Below, in pieces: positions 14,994 through 23,111 of a stretch of DNA of 64,000 bases (its first letter is position 1; each line of letters begins with the position of its first letter). Both the position numbers and the translations under genes were made by a program. The notes below the pieces were generated by a model. It was not told where the DNA came from and ran no database searches. It was given only the letters and a program-made list of their open reading frames with translations. This DNA comes from Sphingobium limneticum (lineage in GTDB: Bacteria; Pseudomonadota; Alphaproteobacteria; Sphingomonadales; Sphingomonadaceae): the NCBI RefSeq assembly GCF_008710155.1, contig NZ_VYPZ01000002.1, forward strand, positions 310,001-374,000. The letters run 5' to 3'.

Positions 14994-17900
14994 ATGACAC
15001 AGCATAAAATCTGGCGCTTGGGCGCCGACCTTGGGACCAATTCGTTGGGATGGGCTGCGATCGAGTTGAGCGCGCCGATCAATGGCGAGCCTGTCTCCAT
15101 TCTTGCCGCAGGCTCGCGGATATTCAGCGACGGGCGCGACCCGAAATCCGGCGCATCGCTGGCGGTGGATCGGCGCGATGCGCGGGCGATGCGGCGGCGG
15201 CGGGACCGGTTTCAGCAGCGGCAACGCGCCCTCATCAAATATCTGATCGCGGACGGGCTTTTCCCGGCGGACGAGGCGGCGCGCAAGGCGATGGCGGCGA
15301 TCGACCCCTATGCCGCACGCGCGCGGGCGCTGGACGAAGTGCTGACCTTGCCGGAACTGGGCCGTGCCCTCTTCCACCTCAACCAGCGGCGCGGGTTCAA
15401 GTCCAACCGCAAGGCCGATCGCGGCGCCGACGACGATGCCGGCAAGATCGCGACCGGCATCGACCGGACGTGCGACGCCATCCGCGACGACGAAGCGGCG
15501 GCTGGCGCGGAGCCGGGCAGCTGGACCTATGGCAAATGGCTGTACGAACGGCGCCTGGCCGGCAAGAGTGTCCGCACGCGCCTGCGCCCCGAAAGCGATG
15601 AAGGCGCCAAGGGCGACGGCTATGATTTCTATCCCGGCCGCAAGCTGATGGAGGAGGAATTCGACGCCATCTGGCAAGCACAGGCGCCGCATCATCCCAC
15701 CGTCCTGACCGACGAAGTGCATGACAGGCTCCATGAAATCATCTTCTATCAGCGGCCATTGAAGGCGCCCCGCATCGGCATGTGCACGCTGATCGCCGGC
15801 GACGAGCGCCTGCCCAAGGCGCACCCGCTATTTCAGCGCCGCCGCCTGCTGGAAGAACTCAACGCGCTGATGATCGTGCGGCCCGGCGAAGTGGCGCAGA
15901 GGCTGACGCGCGAGGAGCGCGACATCCTGTTCCTGAAACTGAAGGACAAGGGCAAGGTCAGTTTCGCGAGCTTGCGCAAGACGCTGAAGCTCGATCCCGA
16001 TGCGCGGTTCAACAAGGAAAGCGAGAACCGCACCGACCTGAAAGGAGACGAGGTCGCAGCGGCGATGGGCGCCAAGACGCGCTTTAGCAATCGCTGGGCG
16101 CATCTGTCGGTCGAAGAGCAATGGGATGTGATCGCGCGCCTGAGCGAAGTCGAGAGCGAGGCGGAGGATAGTGCGTTTCGCCAATGGCTCACCGAACTAT
16201 ACGACCTGACGCCGCAGCAGGCCCGCGCCGTCCTGAATGCGCCGCTGCCGCAGGGCTATGGCCGTTTCGGCGAGACGGCGACGAGGCGGCTGATCGACGC
16301 GCTGCGCGATGGCGAGAAGGACGGGCGGGTGATCGTCTATAGCGAGGCGGTCGTGCTGGCGGACCTTGGCCATCATAGCGATCGGCGCACCGGAGAAATA
16401 TTCACGGACGAAGAAGGTCGCCAGCAACTGCCCTATTATGGCGTGGCGCTGGAGCGGCACATCATGCCGGGCACGGGAAATCCGTCCGATCCGGAGGAAA
16501 TGCGGGTCGGGCGCCTGACCAACCCCACCGTGCATATCGGCCTCAACCAGTTGCGCCGCATCGTCAATCGCCTGATCCGCGCCTATGGCCCGCCCGCCGA
16601 GATCGCGATCGAACTGGCGCGCGAACTGAAGCTGACCGACGAAGACAAGAAGCGGATCAACCGGGAGAATAATGATAATCGTTTGAATGCGGAGCGGCGG
16701 TCGGAAAAGCTAATCGCCATCGGCCAGGCTGACACGGGCGCCAACCGCGCGTTGCTGAAACTCTGGGAAGAGCTCAATCCCGCCAATGTGCTGGACCGTC
16801 GTTGCATCTATAGCGGCCAGCAGATTTCGATCGACATGCTGTTTTCCGCAGCGGTCGAGGTCGATCATATCCTGCCGTTCACCGCGACGCTGGACGACAG
16901 CAACGGCAACAAGATCGTCTGCCTGCGCGAAACCAATCGCGAGAAGCGCAAGCGGTCCCCTTATGAAGCCTGGGGCCATACTGGTCGCTGGGACGACATC
17001 GCCGCCCGCGCCGCGCAATTACCGCGCAACAAACGCTGGCGCTTCGAGCCGGATGCGATGGAAAAATTCCGGGACGAAAGCGGCTTTCAGGCCCGGCATC
17101 TGGTCGATACGCAATATCTGGCCCGGCTGTCGCGCGAATATCTGGCGACGCTCTATCCCGAAAAGGGCGAAGGCAGCGGCCATATCTGGGTCTCGCCGGG
17201 TCGGCTGACCGAAATGGTCCGACGCAAGCTTGGCCTCAACGACCTGCTGCCCGACCATAATTTCGGCGGTGGCGCGGATCAGGCGAAGAACCGGCTGGAT
17301 CATCGCCACCATGCGATCGACGCCGTCGTGGTCGCCATCGTCGATCGGCGGATGCTGAACGAAATCGCGAGGGTGTCCGGCCAGGAAGGCGCCGAGGGGC
17401 GCGAGCGGATCATCATCCCCGATCCGTGGGATGGGTTCCGCGACGACCTGCGCACCGCCGTCAACGCCATCACCGTCAGCCATCGCACCGATCATGGCAC
17501 GGCGTCGAAGGCCGGCCTTCCCAAGGGTCAGGACGCGACCGCCGGGCGGCTGCACAACGACACCGCCTATGGCTTTACCGGCGAAACGGACGCCAAGGGC
17601 AACAGCATCGTCGTGCGCCGCGTACCGTTAAGCAGCTTCAAGAAACTGGCCGACCTGGAGCGCGTGCGCGACCCCGATCTGAAGGCCGCGCTCTACCAGC
17701 ATCTCGATGGGCTGGAGGGCAAGGCGTTCGAGAAGGCGATCGGGGAATTTGGCGATCGCGAATGGCATGCCTATCGCAATGTCCGCCGCGTCCGCGTGGT
17801 CGAACCGCTGACCGTGATCCCGATACGTGACCGGAATGGACGTATCTATAAGGGATATAAAGGGGATTCCAATTATCGTTACGATGTTTGGGAATTACCG

Positions 17901-18293
17901 GATGGGAAGTGGGTGAACGAAGTCGTTTCCATGTTCGATGCGCATCAGCCCGGCTGGCTGTCCGGCATCCGTGCGGCCAATCCGACGGCGCGCAAGATAT
18001 TGAGCCTGCATCGCGACGATGTGCTGGCGATCGAGCGCAATGGCGGGGACCGCGAATTGGTGCGCGTCGTCAAATTTTCCGAAAAGCAGTTCGCCGTTGC
18101 GCCACCCAACGAGGGCGGCGCGCTGAAGGGCAGAGACGCGGATAAGGAAGATCCGTTCAAATATAGCTATCCTTCGCCCAACACGTTGAAGGCCTGGCAC
18201 GCGCGGCAGGTGCGCATCGATGAGATCGGGCGCGTGCTCGATCCCGGATTCCCGCCGCGCAAGGCCCGTCGCAAGACGCGCAAACCCGGCTGA
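14994..18293 (+). CDS. cas9: Cas9 endonuclease, type II-C
   Basis: 1099 residues, in the compact range of II-C enzymes. RuvC-I is WRLGADLGTNSLGW with catalytic Asp12; an Arg-rich bridge helix follows (DRRDARAMRRRRDRFQQR). RuvC-II is AEIAIELARELK with Glu540. The HNH domain has VEVDHILPF with catalytic His625. RuvC-III is HHAIDAVVVAIVD with His773 and Asp776. The last 250 residues are the PAM-interacting region. All nuclease residues are intact, so the enzyme should cut DNA. ATG 14994 follows AGGGGGA by about ten bases. Base composition matches the neighbours. cas1 starts 22 bp downstream. Confidence 0.97.
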   Translation: MTQHKIWRLGADLGTNSLGWAAIELSAPINGEPVSILAAGSRIFSDGRDPKSGASLAVDRRDARAMRRRRDRFQQRQRALIKYLIADGLFPADEAARKAMAAIDPYAARARALDEVLTLPELGRALFHLNQRRGFKSNRKADRGADDDAGKIATGIDRTCDAIRDDEAAAGAEPGSWTYGKWLYERRLAGKSVRTRLRPESDEGAKGDGYDFYPGRKLMEEEFDAIWQAQAPHHPTVLTDEVHDRLHEIIFYQRPLKAPRIGMCTLIAGDERLPKAHPLFQRRRLLEELNALMIVRPGEVAQRLTREERDILFLKLKDKGKVSFASLRKTLKLDPDARFNKESENRTDLKGDEVAAAMGAKTRFSNRWAHLSVEEQWDVIARLSEVESEAEDSAFRQWLTELYDLTPQQARAVLNAPLPQGYGRFGETATRRLIDALRDGEKDGRVIVYSEAVVLADLGHHSDRRTGEIFTDEEGRQQLPYYGVALERHIMPGTGNPSDPEEMRVGRLTNPTVHIGLNQLRRIVNRLIRAYGPPAEIAIELARELKLTDEDKKRINRENNDNRLNAERRSEKLIAIGQADTGANRALLKLWEELNPANVLDRRCIYSGQQISIDMLFSAAVEVDHILPFTATLDDSNGNKIVCLRETNREKRKRSPYEAWGHTGRWDDIAARAAQLPRNKRWRFEPDAMEKFRDESGFQARHLVDTQYLARLSREYLATLYPEKGEGSGHIWVSPGRLTEMVRRKLGLNDLLPDHNFGGGADQAKNRLDHRHHAIDAVVVAIVDRRMLNEIARVSGQEGAEGRERIIIPDPWDGFRDDLRTAVNAITVSHRTDHGTASKAGLPKGQDATAGRLHNDTAYGFTGETDAKGNSIVVRRVPLSSFKKLADLERVRDPDLKAALYQHLDGLEGKAFEKAIGEFGDREWHAYRNVRRVRVVEPLTVIPIRDRNGRIYKGYKGDSNYRYDVWELPDGKWVNEVVSMFDAHQPGWLSGIRAANPTARKILSLHRDDVLAIERNGGDRELVRVVKFSEKQFAVAPPNEGGALKGRDADKEDPFKYSYPSPNTLKAWHARQVRIDEIGRVLDPGFPPRKARRKTRKPG

Positions 18294-18315
18294 CGACAGG
18301 TAGCGGGGGCGGGCA

Positions 18316-19239
18316 ATGGATCGGATCGTCGACATCGCCACGGACGGCCGCCATTTGTCCGCCTATCGCGGCTTCCTGATCGTGTCGGAGGAACGCGTGG
18401 AAGTCGGCCGGGTGCCGCTGGACGATGTCGCCGCCGTGATCGTCCACGCGCATGGCGTTACCTGGTCGACCAACCTGATCGTCGCGCTGGCAAAACGGGG
18501 GGCGGTGATGCTGCTATGCGGCAGCAATCATGCGCCGGTGGCGGTGTGCCTGCCGCTGGACGGCCATCATGCGCAGAACAGCCGGATGCGAGCGCAATGG
18601 GACGCGGGCAAGCCGCTGTCCAAACAGCTTTGGCGGCGTATCATCATCGCCAAGATACGCTGGCAGGCGGCGGTGCTGGAGGCCAATGGCGTATCCGCCT
18701 CCGCCTTCGACCTGCTGGCGCGGCGGGTGGGATCGGGCGATCCCGACAATGTCGAGGCACAGGCGGCGCGGCGCTACTGGCCGCTGCTGATGGGGAAGGA
18801 TTTCCGGCGCGATCGCGATGCGGAAGGGATCAACGCCCTGCTCAACTATGGCTATACGGTATTGCGGTCGCTCTGCGCGCGGGCCGTCGTCGCATCCGGC
18901 CTGCATCCCTCGATCGGCGTGCATCATGCCAACCGCACCAACGCCTTTGCCCTGGCCGACGATTTGATCGAGCCGTTCCGGCCGCTGGTGGACGCGCTCG
19001 CCATCCGCATCGTAGCGCGCGGAACGGCAGAGGTCACGCCCGAGGCCAAGCGCGCCTTCGCTGGCCTGATCGCGCTCGACCTGCCGGGGACGGAGGGCAC
19101 CACCACCGTGGCGGGCGCCGCCAATCGCGCGGCGCAAAGCCTGGCCCGCGCGTTTCAGAGCGGGCAGGCCGCCGACATCCTCCTGCCCGCCCCGCCATCC
19201 GCCGTGGCACTGGCCGGTCTCGATTCGTTGCTCGCATGA
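18316..19239 (+). CDS. cas1: Cas1 integrase, type II
   Basis: 307 residues; with Cas2 it inserts new spacers at the array. Typical N-terminal beta domain (DIATDGRHLSAYRGFLIV), then the helical domain with metal ligands predicted at Glu147 (DNVEAQAARRYW), His204 (LHPSIGVHHANR) and Glu219 (ADDLIEPFRPLVD). NALLNYGYTVL is also conserved. Second gene of the cas9-cas1-cas2 operon; its stop overlaps the cas2 start (ATGA). Intact, so adaptation may be functional. Confidence 0.96.
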   Translation: MDRIVDIATDGRHLSAYRGFLIVSEERVEVGRVPLDDVAAVIVHAHGVTWSTNLIVALAKRGAVMLLCGSNHAPVAVCLPLDGHHAQNSRMRAQWDAGKPLSKQLWRRIIIAKIRWQAAVLEANGVSASAFDLLARRVGSGDPDNVEAQAARRYWPLLMGKDFRRDRDAEGINALLNYGYTVLRSLCARAVVASGLHPSIGVHHANRTNAFALADDLIEPFRPLVDALAIRIVARGTAEVTPEAKRAFAGLIALDLPGTEGTTTVAGAANRAAQSLARAFQSGQAADILLPAPPSAVALAGLDSLLA

Positions 19240-19574
19240 GCGCCACCCAACTGAGCGGATACCGGCTGATGTGGATATTCGTCATGTTCGACTTGCCGGT
19301 GACCACCCGGGAACAGGCCCGTGCAGCGACCAAATTCCGCGAATTTCTGCTGGATGAGGGTTTTGAAAAAAGCCAGTTTTCGGTCTATGCTCGCTTCTGC
19401 AACGGCAAGGAACAGTTCGAAGCCTATATGCGGCGGGTGGAAGCAAGCCTGCCGGATCGCGGCGACATCCACATCCTCAGCTTCACGGACCGCCAATATG
19501 AAAATATCGTGCGATTTTCAGGACAGAAGCGACGCCGGCAGCGAAAAAATCCGGATCAGCTGGCGCTATTCTGA
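19236..19574 (+). CDS. cas2: Cas2, type II
   Basis: 112 residues. The start MSATQLSGYRLMWIFVMFDLPV is chosen because ATGA overlaps the cas1 stop and it gives the family length. The ferredoxin-like fold has the conserved Asp in FVMFDLPV and the QFSVYARFC segment; RGDIHILSFTDRQYENI is the second half. Structural partner of Cas1. No csn2 or cas4 follows, which together with Cas9 size defines subtype II-C. Confidence 0.95.
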   Translation: MSATQLSGYRLMWIFVMFDLPVTTREQARAATKFREFLLDEGFEKSQFSVYARFCNGKEQFEAYMRRVEASLPDRGDIHILSFTDRQYENIVRFSGQKRRRQRKNPDQLALF

Positions 19575-19598
19575 TGATTCGCGCGATTTTATCCTGGC

Positions 19599-19646
19599 GG
19601 ATCGGCGGATATTCGCATTGCGTTTCAATGCAATATCCACCGATCC
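19599..19646. repeat. Long hairpin abutting the cas2-proximal end of the CRISPR array
   Basis: Left arm 19599-19620 (GGATCGGCGGATATTCGCAT TG), loop CGTTT, right arm 19626-19646, which ends on the base before the first repeat. About 20 pairs with one G-T type mismatch and one bulge. No T-run on either strand. It could stop or process the convergent cas and array transcripts, or mark the array boundary. Confidence 0.75.
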
Positions 19647-20541
19647 ATCATAGCCGCTCAGAGATCGCGGTCCAGCGGCAACTGCCCCAACAATTACCAA
19701 GCGGCGTTTTCAATCATAGCCGCTCAGAGATCGCGGTCCAGCGGCAACCGGTAAAAGCCACAAGGGATCTTCGACGGCGATCATAGCCGCTCAGAGATCG
19801 CGGTCCAGCGGCAACGCGACGCAGCTGCTGAGTGCCGGAAGGACCATCATAGCCGCTCAGAGATCGCGGTCCAGCGGCAACGGTCGGCCGCCAGCTATGA
19901 CGAGGTGATGGATCATAGCCGCTCAGAGATCGCGGTCCAGCGGCAACTGGAGGCCGCCGCATGAAGCCCATGACCCAATCATAGCCGCTCAGAGATCGCG
20001 GTCCAGCGGCAACGGTCAGCGGGTCAGTCTCGTAGCTGTAGAGATCATAGCCGCTCAGAGATCGCGGTCCAGCGGCAACCCTCGCTCATGCCTGCGCCTC
20101 CAATGCTTGATCATAGCCGCTCAGAGATCGCGGTCCAGCGGCAACATCGGCCGCTATCCGCCGGATCAGCACTTGATCATAGCCGCTCAGAGATCGCGGT
20201 CCAGCGGCAACCGGCGGCGCAGACGGGGGCCGGTCAAAGCGATCATAGCCGCTCAGAGATCGCGGTCCAGCGGCAACTGCGAGCGCGCCTTCGACGCCAG
20301 CCTGACAATCATAGCCGCTCAGAGATCGCGGTCCAGCGGCAACTGCTCACCGCGCGCCAGCGGCTCGCCAAGCATCATAGCCGCTCAGAGATCGCGGTCC
20401 AGCGGCAACCGCCGCGTTGTATTGCCCCGGCTTGGCTGGATCATAGCCGCTCAGAGATCGCGGTCCAGCGGCAACCCAGCTGGTGCAGCACACCGACGCG
20501 CCGCAATCATAGCCGCTCAGAGATCGCGGTCCAGCGGCAAC
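19647..20541 (-). CRISPR. Type II-C CRISPR array, 14 repeats and 13 spacers
   Basis: Fourteen identical 36-bp repeats with 30-bp spacers (spacer 2, 19749-19779, has 31). In crRNA sense (minus strand) the repeat begins GTTGCCGCTGGACCGCG and ends CGGCTATGAT. This orientation is fixed by the tracrRNA anti-repeat and by the GTTG start shared by II-C repeats. The repeat 3' end TATGAT is a -10-like box with TGGACC 16 bp upstream, as in Neisseria arrays with promoters inside repeats. The array begins 4 nt after the CCA of a tRNA-Ser and runs toward cas2. Identical repeats and distinct spacers suggest an active or recently active array. Confidence 0.97.
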
Positions 20542-20545
20542 AAGG

Positions 20546-20636
20546 TGGCGGAGCGGGAGGGATTCGAACCCTCGATACGCTTTTGACGTATACTCACTTT
20601 CCAGGCGAGCGCCTTCGACCACTCGGCCACCGCTCC
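20546..20636 (-). tRNA. tRNA-Ser (GGA)
   Basis: 91 nt with encoded CCA (20546-20548). Acceptor stem GGAGCGG/CCGCTCC, D-arm GCCGAGTGGTCGAAGGC, anticodon loop CTGGAAA (anticodon GGA), long variable arm, and T-arm AGGGTTCGAATCCCT. The long variable arm is the class II serine type. Transcription leaves the 3' end straight into the CRISPR array after only 4 nt (CCTT). Confidence 0.96.
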
Positions 20637-20738
20637 GCATTTGCACTGGAGGCGGCTCCCTATCGCGCGGCGCGCGGCTAGGCAAGGGGGGATGGCAAGG
20701 CGCTTTACTTTATCTTTCGGCCGCTGTCTGATCGGGTT

Positions 20739-21620
20739 ATGAACCGCCTTCTCCCACTCGCGCTATCCGCCATCTGCTTTATGGCGCCGATGGCAGCCGC
20801 CGCCACGCCTGCTGCCGTGGTGGCGCAGGCCCCCGCCGCCGCCTGGCGGCCCATTGCCGCCGACGAACTGCTGGTCATGACGCTGGAAGGCGGCAAGCGC
20901 GTCGTCATCCAGTTGGCACCCGGCCTGTCGCCGCGCCATGTCGCCAATATCGTGAAGCTGGCCAAGGCCCATTGGTGGGACGGAACCAGCATCAACCGGG
21001 TGCAGGATAATTATGTCGCGCAATGGGGCGACGCGACCGAGAAGAAGCCGATGCCGCCCGGCCTGTCCGCCACCAGTGCGGACGATTATGGACTGCCGCT
21101 GGCGAACCGGCGGCTGGCGATCACGCCCCTGCCCTATGCAGACCCCTATGCGCCCTCGACCGGCTATGTCGGAGGATGGCCGGTGGCGATGGACGGCAGC
21201 GCCGCATGGCTGCCGCACTGCTATGGCTATGTCGGCGTAGGGCGCAATCTGTCGCCCGACGCGGGGACGGGGGCAGAGCTTTATGCGGTGATCGGGCAGG
21301 CGCCCCGCCAGCTGGATCGCAACATCGCAGTCGTGGGGCGCGTGATCGATGGGATGGCGACGCTGTCCAGCCTGCCGCGCGGATCGGGTGAACTGGGTTT
21401 CTACACGCCGCAGGAGCATCCCGTGCCGATCCTGACCGTACGTTTGGCCAGCGAGTTGCCGCAGGCCGAACAGCCTCGTTTTGAGATGATGGACACCGGC
21501 TCGCAAAGCTTCGCCGACTATCTGCGCCTGCGCGCGAACCGAAAGGATGATTTCTACGAGCGGCCGGCGGGCGGCGTGGACCTGTGCAATGCACCGGTAC
21601 CTGTCAGGGCAGCGCCCTAG
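20739..21620 (+). CDS. Periplasmic cyclophilin-type peptidyl-prolyl isomerase
   Basis: 293 residues with a signal peptide (1-22, ending AAAA). The cyclophilin core starts at VMTLEGGKRVVIQLAPGLSPRHVANIVKLA; WWDGTSINRVQDNYVAQWGD is the family's conserved strand pair. It is longer than minimal cyclophilins because of an insertion (DPYAPSTGYVGGWPVAM) in the middle and a C-terminal extension ending in VDLCNAP. Assists folding of exported proteins. Lies between two tRNA-Ser genes on the other strand. Confidence 0.88.
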   Translation: MNRLLPLALSAICFMAPMAAAATPAAVVAQAPAAAWRPIAADELLVMTLEGGKRVVIQLAPGLSPRHVANIVKLAKAHWWDGTSINRVQDNYVAQWGDATEKKPMPPGLSATSADDYGLPLANRRLAITPLPYADPYAPSTGYVGGWPVAMDGSAAWLPHCYGYVGVGRNLSPDAGTGAELYAVIGQAPRQLDRNIAVVGRVIDGMATLSSLPRGSGELGFYTPQEHPVPILTVRLASELPQAEQPRFEMMDTGSQSFADYLRLRANRKDDFYERPAGGVDLCNAPVPVRAAP

Positions 21621-21689
21621 CCAAGGGACCGTCGCACGGCCTCCACGACCGGGTACAATGTTGAATTTGAACGGATCGTGGAAGGTAAA

Positions 21690-21779
<90 letters not shown>

Positions 21780-21852
21780 GCAGAAGGTTCAACAGGCCGT
21801 TCAAGGCGCCGCATTCCCGGTCGAGGGGCGGCCATTAGCGAATGAATTCGCA

Positions 21853-21879
21853 CTTGCCAAGCGCTCTTTCGGGTATTTT
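21853..21879 (+). promoter_or_regulatory. Possible RpoH heat-shock promoter of hspQ
   Basis: CTTG (21853-21856), 17 bases, TATTTT (21874-21879). The alphaproteobacterial sigma-32 pattern is CTTG-N17-CYTATNT; the -10 part is a partial match. Confidence 0.4.
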
Positions 21880-21915
21880 TCTTGTGTCCGCGCAATAGCC
21901 TCCTAAATTGGTCAT

Positions 21916-22287
21916 ATGAGAGACACGATTCAGATTTTCGGCACCGGCATCACCGCTCCGCCGATCGTCCATGCCCGTTTCAGCATCGGCGATGTGGTCA
22001 AACACCGCATGTTCGGCTTTCGCGGGGTCGTGTTCGATATCGATCCGGTCTTCGCCAATAGCGAGGAATGGTATGAGGCGATCCCCGAACAGGCCCGGCC
22101 CGACAAGCAGCAGCCCTTCTATCACCTGCTCGCCGAAAATGGTGAATCCAGCTATGTCGCCTATGTCAGCCAGCAAAATCTGGCGGCGGACGACAGCGAC
22201 GAACCGGTCGATCACCCCGCCATCACCGGCATGTTCGGCAGCTATGCGGACGGCAAATATAATCTGCGCCCGCTCCACCGCCATTAA
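21916..22287 (+). CDS. hspQ: Heat-shock protein HspQ
   Basis: 123 residues. Core ARFSIGDVVKHRMFGFRGVVFDIDPVF, then YEAIPEQARPDKQQPFYHLLAENGE and AYVSQQNL, are the hallmark of HspQ, a small hemimethylated-DNA-binding/heat-shock protein that adjusts Lon protease specificity and DnaA levels in enterics. A possible RpoH-type promoter lies upstream. The next gene overlaps its 3' end by 44 bp. Confidence 0.93.
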   Translation: MRDTIQIFGTGITAPPIVHARFSIGDVVKHRMFGFRGVVFDIDPVFANSEEWYEAIPEQARPDKQQPFYHLLAENGESSYVAYVSQQNLAADDSDEPVDHPAITGMFGSYADGKYNLRPLHRH

Positions 22288-23029
22288 GGCGACCGCGCTT
22301 GACGGGCGGAAGGCGCTGGCTGCGCTGCTGATCGCCTGCGCGGCGTCGGCGAGCGCCGTTGCCGCTCCGCCGCCCGGTCCGGCCGCTTCGCTGGCGCCCA
22401 ATGCCGATCCGGCCTTCCCCTTTTCCAGGGAGATAGACGCTTTCGCCAGGGCGAACAGCGCCGGACTACCGGTGCGTGACGCCACGCTGTTCCTGGGCAG
22501 TTCCAGCATCCGCCTGTGGGACATAGCCGGCAGCTTCCACGATATCGGTACGGTCAATCGCGGCTTTGGCGGCGCGACCACGGCCCATGTGCTGCATTAT
22601 TACAAGCGGCTGCTGCCCCCCGTGCCGCCCCGGTCGGTGGTCGTCTATGTCGGCGAGAATGATCTGGCCGCCGGTACGTCGCCCGAGGCCGTATCGCGCG
22701 ACATATTGACGCTGCTCAAGAAATTGCGGGCCGACTATCCGCGTGCTTCCATTGCCTGGCTGTCGCTGAAGCCCAGCCCGATCCGCTGGACATTGCGGCC
22801 CAAGATGGCGCAGGTCAACGCCGCCGTTGCCGCACGGGCCAAGGCGGAGGGGTTCGACTATCTGGATGTCGGCACGGTGCTGCTGGCCCGCGACGGCCTG
22901 CCCGACGCATCGCTCTTCAGACCGGACGGACTGCATATGAACGCGCGCGGCTATCAGCGCTGGACCGGCCTGGTCGACAATTGGCTGGATCATTTGCCAC
23001 CGGTCGCGTCGGCCCGAAACGCCTCCTGA
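22244..23029 (+). CDS. Exported SGNH/GDSL hydrolase
   Basis: About 261 residues. The SGNH blocks are visible: FLGSSSIRLW (block I Ser), NRGFGGATT (Gly), VYVGENDLAAG (Asn), and DGLHMNARGY (Asp-His). Start is uncertain: ATG 22244 overlaps hspQ by 44 bp and gives a signal peptide ending SAVAAPPP; no other ATG or GTG precedes the mature part. Probably an esterase or acylhydrolase acting outside the cytoplasm. Substrate unknown. Confidence 0.8.
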   Translation: MRTANIICARSTAIKATALDGRKALAALLIACAASASAVAAPPPGPAASLAPNADPAFPFSREIDAFARANSAGLPVRDATLFLGSSSIRLWDIAGSFHDIGTVNRGFGGATTAHVLHYYKRLLPPVPPRSVVVYVGENDLAAGTSPEAVSRDILTLLKKLRADYPRASIAWLSLKPSPIRWTLRPKMAQVNAAVAARAKAEGFDYLDVGTVLLARDGLPDASLFRPDGLHMNARGYQRWTGLVDNWLDHLPPVASARNAS

Positions 23030-23111
23030 TTCCACTTTCCGATTGATCCACGCCCAAGCAAGATTATTACCACCCGATTGATCAAGCTGCCAAGCCAAGG
23101 GAAATAAGGTG

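Noticed and set aside
14640..20545. CRISPR locus as a genomic island integrated at the tRNA-Ser 3' end
   Set aside because: No integrase, and I found no second copy of the tRNA 3' end near 14.6 kb; codon and base use match the host.
20088..20681. Long open frames across the CRISPR array (DHSRSEIAVQRQ repeats)
   Set aside because: They are an artefact of the 66-bp repeat-spacer period, which keeps frames open; they carry no gene features.
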